64,000 nt of DNA, from contig CP076040.1 in assembly GCA_014529675.2 (NCBI GenBank), positions 1,178,001-1,242,000 on the forward strand. Reading direction: 5' to 3'. Position numbers and translations under genes: made by a program. This DNA comes from Opitutia bacterium ISCC 52 (GTDB lineage Bacteria; Verrucomicrobiota; Verrucomicrobiia; Opitutales; UBA2995). The notes under the pieces are model-generated. The model was not told the DNA's origin, ran no database searches, and was given only the letters and a program-made list of their open reading frames with translations. Positions 1-9,892 of this stretch are shown in pieces. How positions within the stretch are numbered: position 1 is the stretch's first letter; each line of letters opens with the position of its first letter.

Positions 1-1080
1 AAAAACAGGAGTTAGATTCACGCCATCAAAACGGGGCGTTTGCCGCAGTTGGATTTCACATAGATCAAGTAAGGAGGGCAAAATATCCTGGATCGTGGTC
101 AGGCCGCCAATATCGCGCGGCTTTCCCAGATCGCCGCCAGGCCAACGCAGGAAAAAAGGCACCCGGTGACCGCCCTCCCAGAGCTGGGCTTTTCTGCCAC
201 GCATGCCAGCCGGATAATACCGGTCTCCAAAGGTAGTTCCATTATCTGTTTGAAATATAAGTATGGTATCTTCCTCTAGTCCCTCGTCCTCGAGAAAGCT
301 CATCAAGCGTCCAAGGTTGTTGTCGATATTCAGGATCATACCAAAATAGCCGGCCAGGTCATCCCGACGAACTCCGGGAAAGTTAGAGAGTTCGTGACCT
401 TCCATTGCAGCATAAGCTTCCTTCAGTTCCATCTCTGGGGCCCAGAAAGGACTGTGTGGCGCATTGGTCGGGATGTAAGCGAAGAAGGGTTTATCAGCAT
501 CCGCCTGGCGTTTGATCCAGCTCATCGCTTCCCTGAAAAAGGCATCGGTAACATAACCCGGTACCTGCTCCCGTTTTCCATTCACCATGAAAGTGTCGTC
601 AAAGTAGTCGTTGTCCCACCAATCGCCAGCAGAGTTGATGTGTGATGAAGGAAACCAGAGTGTTTCATCGAATCCACGATCTTCGGGTCGGAAGGGGTAG
701 TTATCTCCCTGATGCCATTTGCCGAATATCCCGGTACTGTAACCGGCGTCCTGAAAAAAGTTGGCCATGGTCGGCAACTCGGCACGAAGCAAGGTGCGTC
801 CGGAACTGACATTGATCGCGCCGTTTCGGGCCGCGTCTAATCCGGTGAGCAACTGACCTCGACTTGGCGTGCACATGGGAGCGGCATGAAAATCGGAAAG
901 CCGGATGCTTTGCCCATGCAGACGATCCATATGGGGTGTATTCAAAATGGGATTACCATGCACCGAAATCTCTCCGTAGCCCTGATCGTCGGTCATCACG
1001 TAAACGACATTGGGACGGGCATAGACCGAAACCTGGAAGAGGATGAGGGTAAGCAAAGAATGGACTGAGAATTTACTCAT
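1..1080 (-). CDS. Sulfatase, type I (formylglycine), 3' end beyond window
   Basis: Secreted sulfatase expected to hydrolyse sulfate esters, probably of a polysaccharide. The reading frame is open from an ATG at 1080 to the window edge (360 codons), so the C-terminus is missing. A short hydrophobic signal peptide (about residues 1-21) is followed by RPNVVYVMTDDQG, whose Asp31/Asp32 are calcium ligands in this family. The modification motif CTPSR starts at Cys70 and fits the C-x-P-S-R pattern that is converted to formylglycine. It diverges from the DUF2264 gene at 1211, so the roughly 130 bases between them should hold two promoters. The precise substrate cannot be told from sequence alone. Confidence 0.93.
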   Translation of the reverse strand, partial: MSKFSVHSLLTLILFQVSVYARPNVVYVMTDDQGYGEISVHGNPILNTPHMDRLHGQSIRLSDFHAAPMCTPSRGQLLTGLDAARNGAINVSSGRTLLRAELPTMANFFQDAGYSTGIFGKWHQGDNYPFRPEDRGFDETLWFPSSHINSAGDWWDNDYFDDTFMVNGKREQVPGYVTDAFFREAMSWIKRQADADKPFFAYIPTNAPHSPFWAPEMELKEAYAAMEGHELSNFPGVRRDDLAGYFGMILNIDNNLGRLMSFLEDEGLEEDTILIFQTDNGTTFGDRYYPAGMRGRKAQLWEGGHRVPFFLRWPGGDLGKPRDIGGLTTIQDILPSLLDLCEIQLRQTPRFDGVNLTPVF

Positions 1081-1210
1081 AAGGTAGTTAGCTTCATAAA
1101 TCGGCTCCGTGTTCTCCAGCAAAAAGAGAAACAGAAGCGTATTGTTAATTGATCCATAAACGCCAATTGAACTTGTAACACGAGGGCAGCCTGAAATAGT
1201 TATTCGAGTT

Positions 1211-2485
1211 ATGCCTCGAGTCCGTTTTTCTAAACTGGTTTCACCCCGGCCTTGTATCTTCAATCCGTTCGCCCCCCTACTGGTGAGCTTTATATGCCTA
1301 TTCGCAGTTCCGGTCATCGGCGACGATAGCCAGAAAACCGGTGAATGGGACCGTATCTACACCATTCATGTCCTGCGCCAACTGGCAGATCCGGTCCTCG
1401 TTCCGCTCAGCATGAATGAATTACATCAATCCGTACCGAAGCGAGACTGGGAACTTGAACAAAACAATTATCAGACCTCACCGTTACAGGCATTTGTTCG
1501 GGTCCTTTCCGGAATCGGTCCTTGGTTATCCTTAGGGGCTGACGAATCGGAAGAAGGTCAATTGCGGGCGGGCTACATCGAGCTGGCCCGAACCGGCATC
1601 ATTCATGCCACCGATCCGGATGCAGCCGATTTCATGTTTGGGGAAGCGGCACGGGACCGCATTGTTCACGCCCACAATCTGGCCTATCCACTCGTGGTGG
1701 CCCGCGATCAATTATGGGAGCCACTGAGCGACAAACAAAAAGACAATGTAGTCGCAGCCTTAAAATCCCATCGACCCTTCGAAGCCTTTCCCGGAACCTG
1801 GCTTTGGTTTTCTGCCATCATTGAAGCGGCCCTTTGGGAATTAACGGGCGAGTGCGAGATGAAGCACATCGAACGAGCCGTGGAAAGCTATATGGGCTGG
1901 TACGTCGGTGACGGCTATTACACGAACGGGGACAGCTTCAATTGGGACAATTACAACAGTTATGTAGCCCAACCGCTCATGCTGGAAGTCCTTCGCATTT
2001 GCAAAGACCAGGGGCACCCACTCGGTGACCATCTCGATAAAACCAAAGCCCGCGCCTTCCGATACGCCGAAGTTCTGGAGCACATGATCTCCCCGAAAGG
2101 AACTTTCCCCGTGATTGGTCGTTCGTCCACCTATCGCTTTGCTTACCTGCAACACCTGGGCTATGTCGGCGCACGCGTCGAGTGGCCGGAAGTGCTCGAT
2201 CCCGGAGCCACCCGTGCTGCCATGACCACAGTGATCAAGCGAATGATCGAGGCGCCCGGTACCTTTGACGAAAACGGGTGGCTTCAACCCGGTTATGTTG
2301 GACATCAGCCTTCTGCCCGGGATCGCTACAACAATACAGGTGCGCTCTACAATTGCACCCTCGGGCTCGCCCATCTGGGCATGCCGGCCGACCACCCATT
2401 ATGGACTGCGCCCCGAGCAAAGTGGTTTCAGCAACGGGTCTGGAGTGGCGAAGATGTCGCTAACCAAAAAGCTTACCGAGAATAA
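1211..2485 (+). CDS. DUF2264 domain protein, secreted
   Basis: A 424-residue protein of the DUF2264 family, which is common in polysaccharide-using bacteria and often found near glycoside hydrolases and sulfatases; its exact reaction is not settled. The N-terminus has a basic stretch and a hydrophobic segment (about residues 20-37) ending near VIGDD, compatible with export. Family-like signatures are the DGYYTNGDSFNWDNYNSY block (about residue 235) and the C-terminal block with YNNTGALYNC and the final WSGEDV. The ATG at 1211 is the first in frame and has no Shine-Dalgarno sequence. The neighbouring sulfatase suggests a role in breaking down a sulfated glycan. Confidence 0.82.
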   Translation: MPRVRFSKLVSPRPCIFNPFAPLLVSFICLFAVPVIGDDSQKTGEWDRIYTIHVLRQLADPVLVPLSMNELHQSVPKRDWELEQNNYQTSPLQAFVRVLSGIGPWLSLGADESEEGQLRAGYIELARTGIIHATDPDAADFMFGEAARDRIVHAHNLAYPLVVARDQLWEPLSDKQKDNVVAALKSHRPFEAFPGTWLWFSAIIEAALWELTGECEMKHIERAVESYMGWYVGDGYYTNGDSFNWDNYNSYVAQPLMLEVLRICKDQGHPLGDHLDKTKARAFRYAEVLEHMISPKGTFPVIGRSSTYRFAYLQHLGYVGARVEWPEVLDPGATRAAMTTVIKRMIEAPGTFDENGWLQPGYVGHQPSARDRYNNTGALYNCTLGLAHLGMPADHPLWTAPRAKWFQQRVWSGEDVANQKAYRE

Positions 2486-2737
2486 GCACGCTTAGTTGGA
2501 ATACTACGTTTGTGCGGCGAGCGGATATTCCGCTTCCCTTGACGAGTTTTGAACCATTGGCCATAAAGCTCATCATCGACATCACCTACGGGAACTGAGA
2601 CAACTAAAGGGGGCTAACGAGCGTAGCGAAACCAAAAAAACAGAAGTGATGGGTGACTCTTTTAGCTTCCTTTCGCCAAGTATCAACTATCTCTAAGGAG
2701 CTTGTATCCTTGGTCTCCTTCCATTCAAATTTGGCAC

Positions 2738-4015
2738 ATGTTCTATTCTACATTCAAGCGTTGGGTGCTTCTACTATTCTTTTTACCGTCAGCCATATGG
2801 GCCTCCACTGAGCTTCCAAGAGCAACTCCAGAATCCGTAGGTTTATCGTCCGAACGATTAGAACGACTGGATGCTGTCATGCAGGGGTATCTTGACCGCC
2901 ATGAGTCTGCCGGCGTGCTGACCTTGGTGGCCAGGAAAGGCAAGGTGGTTCATCTATCCCCACTGGGAATGCGTGATCTAGAAAATGGAGCACCTGTGAC
3001 CGAAGATACCATTTTTCGAATTGCTTCAATGACCAAGCCCATCACTTCGGTCGCCTTGATGATGCTTTACGAAGAAGGTCATTTTCAATTGCGAGATCCC
3101 ATCTCGAACTGGTTGCCGGAATTTGAAGACATGGAAGTGGCCATTCCGGCACCTCCTGATGAGCGATTGTCCACCGCCTACAAAACGGTACCAGCGAACG
3201 GTCCTATCACGATCCAGCATTTATTGACCCACACTGCTGGCCTGGCCAATACCTACCGGGGCCTTACTCAACCGGATTATAACAAAGCATTGAATAACCT
3301 TCCCAGAGGTGAACCCGCTCGCCAACGTCTTCAACGGCTCGCAGAGATTCCACTGAATTTTCATCCAGGTGAGCATTGGGAGTATGGCGTTGCCACCAAT
3401 GCGGTGGGGGTTCTGGTGGAGGAAATGTCCGGTTTGACCTTGGATGAATTCTTCAAGCAGAGGATCTTCGGTCCTATGGACATGAACGATACGCATTTTT
3501 ATTTGCCGGAATTCAAACTTTCACGATTTGCATCCCAGTATGAACCAGACGACGATGGGAAACTTAAATTGGTTGAGGCACCCACTGCTGAAAGTCGCTA
3601 TGTGCGCAAGCCTCACACTTTTTTTGCGGGGGCTGGAGGGCTTGTGTCTACGGCCCGAGACTATTTCCGTTTTCAACAAATGATGCTTAACGGTGGCGAG
3701 CTCGAAGGCGTCAGAATTCTCAGTCGAAAGACCGTAGAGCTAATGACGGCAAACCATATCGGGGATAAGCCCGTCTGGTTGTATGGTGCCGGTCATGGTT
3801 TTGGTTTGGGCTACGGTGTCGTTACGGATCTAGGAGAATCGGCTGCTCTGCGAAGCAAAGGTTCTTACTATTGGGGCGGCGCATTTTGCACCTTGTCCTG
3901 GGTGGATCCAAAGGAGGACTTGGTGGTTGTATTTATGAACCAACTACGACCCTACACGCACATCAATATTCGACCAGACGTAATTTCGATGACCTACCAG
4001 GCAATTATTGACTGA
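2738..4015 (+). CDS. Serine hydrolase, beta-lactamase class C / EstB fold
   Basis: A 425-residue exported serine hydrolase of the beta-lactamase family (Pfam PF00144 type), which includes esterases, D-aminopeptidases and class C beta-lactamases. The ATG at 2738 gives a clean signal peptide (hydrophobic WVLLLFFLPSAIWA); a TTG at 2702 would add 12 residues, but its only purine-rich AAGGAG sits one base upstream, too close to act. The catalytic SMTK (S-x-x-K) is at residues 97-100 inside FRIASMTKP, and a tyrosine motif WEYG lies near residue 214. Context with sulfatases and esterases favours deacylation of a carbohydrate over antibiotic resistance, but this is inference. Confidence 0.85.
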   Translation: MFYSTFKRWVLLLFFLPSAIWASTELPRATPESVGLSSERLERLDAVMQGYLDRHESAGVLTLVARKGKVVHLSPLGMRDLENGAPVTEDTIFRIASMTKPITSVALMMLYEEGHFQLRDPISNWLPEFEDMEVAIPAPPDERLSTAYKTVPANGPITIQHLLTHTAGLANTYRGLTQPDYNKALNNLPRGEPARQRLQRLAEIPLNFHPGEHWEYGVATNAVGVLVEEMSGLTLDEFFKQRIFGPMDMNDTHFYLPEFKLSRFASQYEPDDDGKLKLVEAPTAESRYVRKPHTFFAGAGGLVSTARDYFRFQQMMLNGGELEGVRILSRKTVELMTANHIGDKPVWLYGAGHGFGLGYGVVTDLGESAALRSKGSYYWGGAFCTLSWVDPKEDLVVVFMNQLRPYTHINIRPDVISMTYQAIID

Positions 4016-4254
4016 GCGGTAAGCAAAAAAAAGAGTGCTGCCGAGGGAACCCTTTTCACCAATCCCTGTGTACGTTCATTTAATTTTAAAGGTAAGCGAA
4101 GCCCATGGTGACACAAAAAGTCTTATGTCCCAGGTCTATCAGCGGAAGTTCTATCTTGATGGCAGGAAAACAAACTTTAGTCTCCTCTCCGAATTATTAA
4201 CCTGTGCGGGAGTAGGGGAGACGTTGGATTATTTAGTTTCCCATCCATAAAACT

Positions 4255-5016
4255 ATGACAAGTATTCAAAATAAACCTATTAGATTCCTGGCTTCGTTTG
4301 CCTGTTCTCTGTCGCTGTTTTCACTGGCTCTTTTCGGGCAGGATAAAGCACCGACACACGCGCATGTGTCTTATGGCCCCGAGGACAGGCAATGGCTAAA
4401 TCTCTACCTGCCAGATGGCAATGACCCTGCCCCGGTATTTATTTACGCTCACCACAATGGCTCTACGGCTGATGACGTCAAAAAGGCTTGGGCTAATCCC
4501 ACGCTAGCCGGCGGCACTGCGATCGTTAGCTGGGAATCCATTGCACAAATGAAATCACCCGAACATTTCTACACCTGCGCTGCGGATGCAGAAGTGATGT
4601 TTGATTGGGTTAAGGACAACGCCGATACCTACAACCTGGATATCAACCACATCATCATTGGCGGTCAGTCGCGGGGCAGTATTGTGAGCTGGCAATTAGC
4701 CCACAGCCAGAAACCGGGCATTGTCGGCATTTACATGGGGCAGGCTCTGCCAGGAAGAAGCCTCACCGAGCAGGTATTGGAGCTCATTACAGCAGACGCT
4801 CCCCCCATCTTCCTAGCCTATCGCAAAGAACCCGGAGTGGTGGGAGATATCCATGACCCTGCACACGGTCTGAAGGTATTGGAAAGATATAAGAAACTCG
4901 GCATTGGCGAACGAGCTGAGCTAGTGCATAGCCTTAATGACACTGGTAATAATCAGGTCATCCAATTTCTTCCTGAATTTGTAGCTTCGGTGACAACTGA
5001 TAAATCCCAGGAATGA
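4255..5016 (+). CDS. Secreted alpha/beta hydrolase (esterase-like)
   Basis: A 253-residue protein with a signal peptide (hydrophobic residues about 11-27, FLASFACSLSLFSLALF). The nucleophile elbow is GGQSRGS with Ser139 as the likely catalytic residue, and HHNGS near residue 66 may form the oxyanion hole. The fold suggests a carboxylesterase acting outside the cytoplasm. Its stop overlaps the next gene by four bases (ATGA), so the two are translationally coupled and probably act on the same material. Natural substrate unknown; esters on algal polysaccharide are a reasonable guess. Confidence 0.75.
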   Translation: MTSIQNKPIRFLASFACSLSLFSLALFGQDKAPTHAHVSYGPEDRQWLNLYLPDGNDPAPVFIYAHHNGSTADDVKKAWANPTLAGGTAIVSWESIAQMKSPEHFYTCAADAEVMFDWVKDNADTYNLDINHIIIGGQSRGSIVSWQLAHSQKPGIVGIYMGQALPGRSLTEQVLELITADAPPIFLAYRKEPGVVGDIHDPAHGLKVLERYKKLGIGERAELVHSLNDTGNNQVIQFLPEFVASVTTDKSQE

Positions 5017-5873
5017 ACCAGCTGTTTAAACATTTTCCTTACTACCTCCTTTTGATGGGGATCTTCCTTTGCTCAACCGGTGTGTATGCCGTTCCAGCCG
5101 ATGAGATTGACTGGGGATGGTCCATTCCGCCGACGTTTCCCAACGAAGCCTATGGCCCGAGAATCGATGTTGATCCTGAGCTTACCGGGGATAATCATTT
5201 GTTCGATGTCTGGGCGCCGGACGGGGAGGGTCTGTACCCCGTTGTGATCTATTCCCATGGAGGGGGATTCGGATCTGGGGACAAGATCAAGGCAATCGGT
5301 AGTATGCCGAAACTGGCAGAAGATAAGGTCGTTTTTATCAGTATTAATTATACCTTAAAACAGGGTCCCCAAATTGCGATCCAGGATGGTATAGACGCTG
5401 TCGATTATATAAAAGCGAACCACGAAAAGTATAAAATCGATCCTGAGAAACTATTTCTGAGCGGGAATTCCGCAGGCGGTATCATGATGAACCACATCAT
5501 ATACGATCGTAAGACGCCAGGCGTCTTAGGCGCATGGCATAGCGCGTATTACAAAACTCAGTTTGCTGATCTGAGTGTAGACAACCTCAGAGCGGTAGGT
5601 ATTCCGATTGCGATAAAAATGGGCAAACTGTATCCCGAAGACCCTGGCCATAGCCCACTTGCTGCCGTCAAGCTTTTGGAAAAAAACGTGGCCGCCGGAA
5701 ATTCTGGACTGTGGATAGGCGTTCCTGACGGTAAGGTTGAACAGGTATGGTTGGATGGAAAATGGATTAAAAACGTGAGTGACGGCATTGATACCGGAGA
5801 GAGTTATCCGGATATGGCAGAATGGATCCACCTCACCGTTTCAAACGCCAGCAAAAGTACTGGGGAAAAATAA
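5013..5873 (+). CDS. Secreted alpha/beta hydrolase, HSL/BD-FAE-like
   Basis: A 286-residue exported hydrolase with a signal peptide (YYLLLMGIFLCSTGVYA). It has the HGGGF oxyanion-hole motif (residues 82-86) typical of the hormone-sensitive-lipase and feruloyl-esterase-like families, and the nucleophile elbow GNSAGG with Ser153. It overlaps the previous hydrolase gene by ATGA. The pair looks like a duplicated or co-operating esterase unit. A short palindrome downstream (5985-6007) may terminate transcription in both directions before the convergent sulfatase gene. Confidence 0.82.
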   Translation: MNQLFKHFPYYLLLMGIFLCSTGVYAVPADEIDWGWSIPPTFPNEAYGPRIDVDPELTGDNHLFDVWAPDGEGLYPVVIYSHGGGFGSGDKIKAIGSMPKLAEDKVVFISINYTLKQGPQIAIQDGIDAVDYIKANHEKYKIDPEKLFLSGNSAGGIMMNHIIYDRKTPGVLGAWHSAYYKTQFADLSVDNLRAVGIPIAIKMGKLYPEDPGHSPLAAVKLLEKNVAAGNSGLWIGVPDGKVEQVWLDGKWIKNVSDGIDTGESYPDMAEWIHLTVSNASKSTGEK

Positions 5874-5984
5874 TTACGAGAGAGTGTGTTAAGAGCATTT
5901 GTATCGATTTTTGGAAGCCACTAAAAGCGAGGATACAAAGAAGCACTCTGTTGTTCGCTCTACTGGCACACAAAAATCGACTGT

Positions 5985-6007
5985 TATTCCACCATCAAAG
6001 TGGAATA
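5985..6007. terminator. Candidate bidirectional terminator
   Basis: Perfect 8-bp inverted repeat (TATTCCAC / GTGGAATA, 7-base loop) between the convergent hydrolase (ends 5873) and sulfatase (ends 6018). It has an AT-rich flank on the plus side but no strong T-run, so the call rests mostly on position. Confidence 0.45.
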
Positions 6008-6017
6008 TTATTCTAAC

Positions 6018-7475
6018 CTATCGTTTTGGACGCTTTTCAAACTCAGCGTAAAGAGGTGTACCTGATCCACCACTACCTGGTGGAATGGCGGCGTTGTGCT
6101 CAGGGATCCAACGACTAAGGTCCTCCATAAGGGGGCGGTGCTCCGGATTACCAGAAAGGTTGACGCGTTCGTGTGGGTCCTTGCGGTGATCATACAATTC
6201 TTCGGAGCCATCATCGTAGCGGATGTAGCGCCAGTGTTCAGAACGGATGCTATGGTTGTTGGGACCAAAGGTGGTAATAGCCGGACGTCCCCAGAAAGCG
6301 TTGGGTCTCGTGAGTAACGGCCTCAGACTAACACCATCCAAATGCTTCTTGGAAGGCAGTGAACAGAGATCTACTAGAGTGGGAAAGATGTCGATGAGTC
6401 CTACCGGCTTCGTTAGCGCTTGACCAGCGAGCAGCTCTGGTCCCGCGATCATCATGGGTACCCGAGTCGATTCCTCCCAAAGCGTTCGCTTGGCCCAATG
6501 CATTTTTTCGCCTAAATGGAATCCGTGATCGCTCCAAAGAACAATAAGGGTGTTGTCTCCTGCACCACTTTGCTCGAGACCTTCCAATACGGTTCCAACG
6601 CAATGATCGACATAGGAAATACAGGCTAAGTACGATTGCACGAGTGGTTTCCATTCATTGGCTCCCACCACCCAGTCGTGTTTGGGTGCCACATGCCCCC
6701 AGGTCAGCTCTTTGGCATAATCAGAAAGCTGGTCGCGATCCGTGGCCAGTACCTCCGGCATTTCAAGTGTTTCCTGAGGGTAAAGGTCAAACCATTTTTG
6801 TGGCACATACAACGGGACGTGTGGATTTGAAAATCCGATGGCCATGAAGAAGGGTTGATCTTCCTCCGCCAACTCTTTCAAGCGATTGGCCCCCCACAGT
6901 GCGGTTTGGAAATCCTGGGTATCTTCATCTCTGTCAAAATAGGGGCCCCAGTCCCAAGCGCGACTTTGGTCGAATGATGCCAGGCGTTTTTTGGGTCGAG
7001 GTAAGGGCAAGCTGGCTTGCACAATTTCGTCGAAGGAATCTTTTTCTTCTACAAGGGACTTTCCATGAAAAATCTTACCGCGCGTTGTCAGGTAATAGCC
7101 CTGGCGTTTAAAATACTGAAAAATCGTTTCCGCATCGGCATTTTCGGAGGCACCTCTCAATCCAGGTTGCAGAAAGTAGATGCCGGTATTCGAAGGGAGC
7201 AGTCCTGAAATCATGCTGGCCCGTGCCGGATTGCAAATAGGAGCTTGGCAATGGGCATTCAGGAAGGTGGTTCCACGTTCGGCCAACCGGTCCATGTTCG
7301 GAGTTTTTGCCTGAGGATGCCCACCGTAAACACCTACCCAGTCGTTCAAATCATCAATAGCGATGAATAGAACATTCAGGGGCTTTTCCTGAGCTGAGTT
7401 TATCGAACCAGGCAAGGAGGACTGAAGGTATAAAGGGGAAGTCAGAAGGATAAGTATGTAGGCAAAGCGTTTCAT
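6018..7475 (-). CDS. Sulfatase, iduronate-2-/choline-sulfatase-like
   Basis: A 485-residue exported sulfatase. The ATG at 7475 is preferred over the one at 7514 because it starts directly at a signal peptide (MKRFAYILILLTSPLYLQSS). NVLFIAIDDLNDWVG carries the metal ligands Asp41/Asp42; the modification motif is CNPAR at Cys81, a C-x-P-A-R variant. IDDLNDW followed by GGHPQAKTPNMD is typical of the iduronate-2-sulfatase-like group, the same subgroup as the sulfatase at 35981. LWSDHGFHLGEK carries the second set of metal ligands. Divergent from the sulfatase at 7643. Confidence 0.93.
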   Translation of the reverse strand: MKRFAYILILLTSPLYLQSSLPGSINSAQEKPLNVLFIAIDDLNDWVGVYGGHPQAKTPNMDRLAERGTTFLNAHCQAPICNPARASMISGLLPSNTGIYFLQPGLRGASENADAETIFQYFKRQGYYLTTRGKIFHGKSLVEEKDSFDEIVQASLPLPRPKKRLASFDQSRAWDWGPYFDRDEDTQDFQTALWGANRLKELAEEDQPFFMAIGFSNPHVPLYVPQKWFDLYPQETLEMPEVLATDRDQLSDYAKELTWGHVAPKHDWVVGANEWKPLVQSYLACISYVDHCVGTVLEGLEQSGAGDNTLIVLWSDHGFHLGEKMHWAKRTLWEESTRVPMMIAGPELLAGQALTKPVGLIDIFPTLVDLCSLPSKKHLDGVSLRPLLTRPNAFWGRPAITTFGPNNHSIRSEHWRYIRYDDGSEELYDHRKDPHERVNLSGNPEHRPLMEDLSRWIPEHNAAIPPGSGGSGTPLYAEFEKRPKR

Positions 7476-7642
7476 TAAACAGCAAACCGTACGAGTGAAC
7501 CCTAAGGGATACAATTCAAACTTTGGTCTTGTTGAGAATCATCCTGTCTCGCACTCCTGTAACCCAGCTGATTGACGGTTTGAAATTGATTAAGCTAATT
7601 TACCTAACGACACTATACATTAAGAATTGAACTATACCTCCC

Positions 7643-9217
7643 ATGCATCAATACATGCTTCGCCTTCTTCTTCTGGTCGTAATTATCCCTGCAGCCTTCG
7701 CCGAACGACCGAACATTCTATTTCTTTTCAGCGATGATCACGCCTGGCAATCGATTGGTGCCTACGACGGCCTGCTAAAGGATGTGGCACATACGCCACA
7801 CATCGACCAGTTGGCAGAGGAGGGGATGTTGTTCAGAAAATGTTACGTGGCCAACGCACTCTGTGGTCCGAGTAGAGCGGCCATCCTGACTGGCAAGTAT
7901 GGTCACAAGAATGGGATTACCTGGAATCGAAAAGGAACCTTCGACGGTTCTCAGCAAACCTTCCCAAAGATCATGAGGGCCAACGGTTATCAAACAGCAC
8001 TCATTGGAAAGTGGCATTTGAAGTCGACTCCGACCGGCTTTGATTACTGGGAGGTGATGCGGGGGCAAGGTCGGTATTACAATCCCTTACTGCTTACAGG
8101 GGATATCGGTGGCCAAAATGACGAGCGAACTGTAACGGGCTACAATTCGGATATCGTCGGTGACCTGAGTATCGAGTGGCTGAAACATGGCCGGAGCAAA
8201 AGTAAACCTTTTGTACTGATGTCTCAATTCAAAGCGACCCATCATGGTTGGTGCCCAGGTCCGGAAGAATATGATCTTTATGATGGTATCGAGATTCCTG
8301 AGCCGTCCACTTTGTTTGATGACTTTTCTTATCGGGGAACGGCCATACGCGATCAGACGTTAACGCTGTATGAGGATTTGAGGGAAAGCCTTCTCATCGG
8401 CGACCCTGGCGAGCTAGGGCAACTGAACCCCGATCAACGTGTTGCCTGGGACGCCTACCGATCCAAGTTTACTACACCGTATAAAGCCATGAATCTTGAC
8501 TGGAATGACCCTAGTAAAGAGCTGTCCCGGTTTAAGTACCAGGCACTCTTAAAAAACTTCCTGGCTGCTGGAGCCGGCATAGACAAAAATGTGGGCCGTA
8601 TCCGCGCCTTTCTGAAAGAAAACGACCTGGCTGATAATACGATCGTCATCTACATGGCCGACCATGGCTACTTTTTAGGCGAGCACGGCTTTTTCGATAA
8701 ACGCTTCATGTATGAGGAATCGATACGAACCGCTTTCATCGTTCATTGGCCAGGTATGGTGGAAGAAGGCGTTGTTAATGATGACGATATCGTATCCAAC
8801 ATTGATATCGCAGAAACGTTTCTGGATATTGCCGGAATTGAAATACCTGAGGATATGCAAGGCAGGAGTTTGGTCCCCGTGCTTCAGGGGAACACCCCCG
8901 AGGATTGGAGAAAATCTTTTCTTTATCAGTATTTTGAAATGGCCAATCATCACGTGTATCCACATTTCGGAGTCACCGATGGTGCCCACAAATTAATCTA
9001 TTATCATGGCCAAAACGAGTGGGAGTATTTTGATCTGGAATCAGATCCTCAGGAACTGGTCAGTCAATACTATGTGCTAGAACATCAGGACACCATCCAG
9101 GCGCTCAAGAAAGAGCTGGTCCGTCTTCGTAAATACTACGAATCCAACGATCCTTCAGGACCTGATCTGAACAAAAAAGGCGTGTGGCCTTGGGAGAAGC
9201 GCTTGAAGCCGCTTTGA
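7643..9217 (+). CDS. Sulfatase, type I
   Basis: A 524-residue exported sulfatase with signal peptide (MLRLLLLVVIIPAAFA). RPNILFLFSDDHAW supplies the first Asp pair (31/32), CGPSR at Cys74 is the formylglycine site, and MADHGYFLGEHG near residue 338 is the second metal block. The C-terminal part with YFDLESDPQEL is the usual arylsulfatase end. Its subgroup (SDDHAW, long C-terminal region) differs from the divergent neighbour, so the two probably attack different sulfate positions. It ends 23 bases before the convergent cupin gene. Confidence 0.93.
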   Translation: MHQYMLRLLLLVVIIPAAFAERPNILFLFSDDHAWQSIGAYDGLLKDVAHTPHIDQLAEEGMLFRKCYVANALCGPSRAAILTGKYGHKNGITWNRKGTFDGSQQTFPKIMRANGYQTALIGKWHLKSTPTGFDYWEVMRGQGRYYNPLLLTGDIGGQNDERTVTGYNSDIVGDLSIEWLKHGRSKSKPFVLMSQFKATHHGWCPGPEEYDLYDGIEIPEPSTLFDDFSYRGTAIRDQTLTLYEDLRESLLIGDPGELGQLNPDQRVAWDAYRSKFTTPYKAMNLDWNDPSKELSRFKYQALLKNFLAAGAGIDKNVGRIRAFLKENDLADNTIVIYMADHGYFLGEHGFFDKRFMYEESIRTAFIVHWPGMVEEGVVNDDDIVSNIDIAETFLDIAGIEIPEDMQGRSLVPVLQGNTPEDWRKSFLYQYFEMANHHVYPHFGVTDGAHKLIYYHGQNEWEYFDLESDPQELVSQYYVLEHQDTIQALKKELVRLRKYYESNDPSGPDLNKKGVWPWEKRLKPL

Positions 9218-9240
9218 TCCAGATCTCTATCCAACTCGTT

Positions 9241-9708
9241 CTATTCCTTAGGTAGAATATCGACGACGAGTGCCCGCGTTTCTTCCTCGTAGGGGTTGTG
9301 CCACCAATGCGTGTCGCCATCCTGTTCGAAGGCTACGCTGCCTGGACGATGGTGAATGGCCTTTTTGCCGCGGTATTCGACTGCGACTCCGGAGAGGATT
9401 AGGGCAAGTCCCGGACGGTCGTCGTGTTGATGAACGGCGACCTTGCCGCCGGGTTCGATGGTGATCAGACGAACGCGCGCCTGCTTGCCTTCGAGTTCCC
9501 GAACGGTTTTCAGGTCGACGGCGCCAATGAGCTCGGCGCTGATGTTGATGCTCTCGCTCGGACCCTCGTGGGCTAAGGCAGCATCGAGTTTCGTTTCAGC
9601 TTCTGGCACCACCGACTTTTGATGTTCGTGCGCATCAGCGTGTGCACGCGAGAGAATAAGCAGGGCTGCCGAGGAAAGGACGAGGGTAGTGAAGATGGAT
9701 AGTTTCAT
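9241..9708 (-). CDS. Secreted cupin-domain protein
   Basis: About 155 residues when started at the ATG at 9708, which begins with a signal peptide (MKLSIFTTLVLSSAALLILSRAHA); an upstream ATG at 9750 would prepend a charged stretch before it. The second half is a single cupin barrel: EPGGKVAVHQHDDRPG gives the His-x-His metal ligands and the HWWHNP block lies near the end. It could bind a metal or a small ligand in the periplasm; similar proteins are annotated only as cupin. No operon partner on this strand. Confidence 0.8.
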   Translation of the reverse strand: MKLSIFTTLVLSSAALLILSRAHADAHEHQKSVVPEAETKLDAALAHEGPSESINISAELIGAVDLKTVRELEGKQARVRLITIEPGGKVAVHQHDDRPGLALILSGVAVEYRGKKAIHHRPGSVAFEQDGDTHWWHNPYEEETRALVVDILPKE

Positions 9709-9892
9709 GGAAGTCTTTGGTCGTTTTTGGAAATGAATAAAAAATAGCATATGACCTGAGGTCTTAACTTTTTACAACACCTTCCGTCTTCTGAGCCTCT
9801 TTCCCTATAGCACTTGCAAATCATTGGACCTGCGCGTTGTATTCGTAATCTCGTTGTTAAATCAGAAACCCAGTATTCCTGCCTAATTGAGT

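Noticed and set aside
4035-4250. 71-codon ORF starting with GTG between the beta-lactamase-fold gene and the first alpha/beta hydrolase
   Set aside because: No family resemblance, no ribosome site and a non-ATG start; the region is probably spacer.
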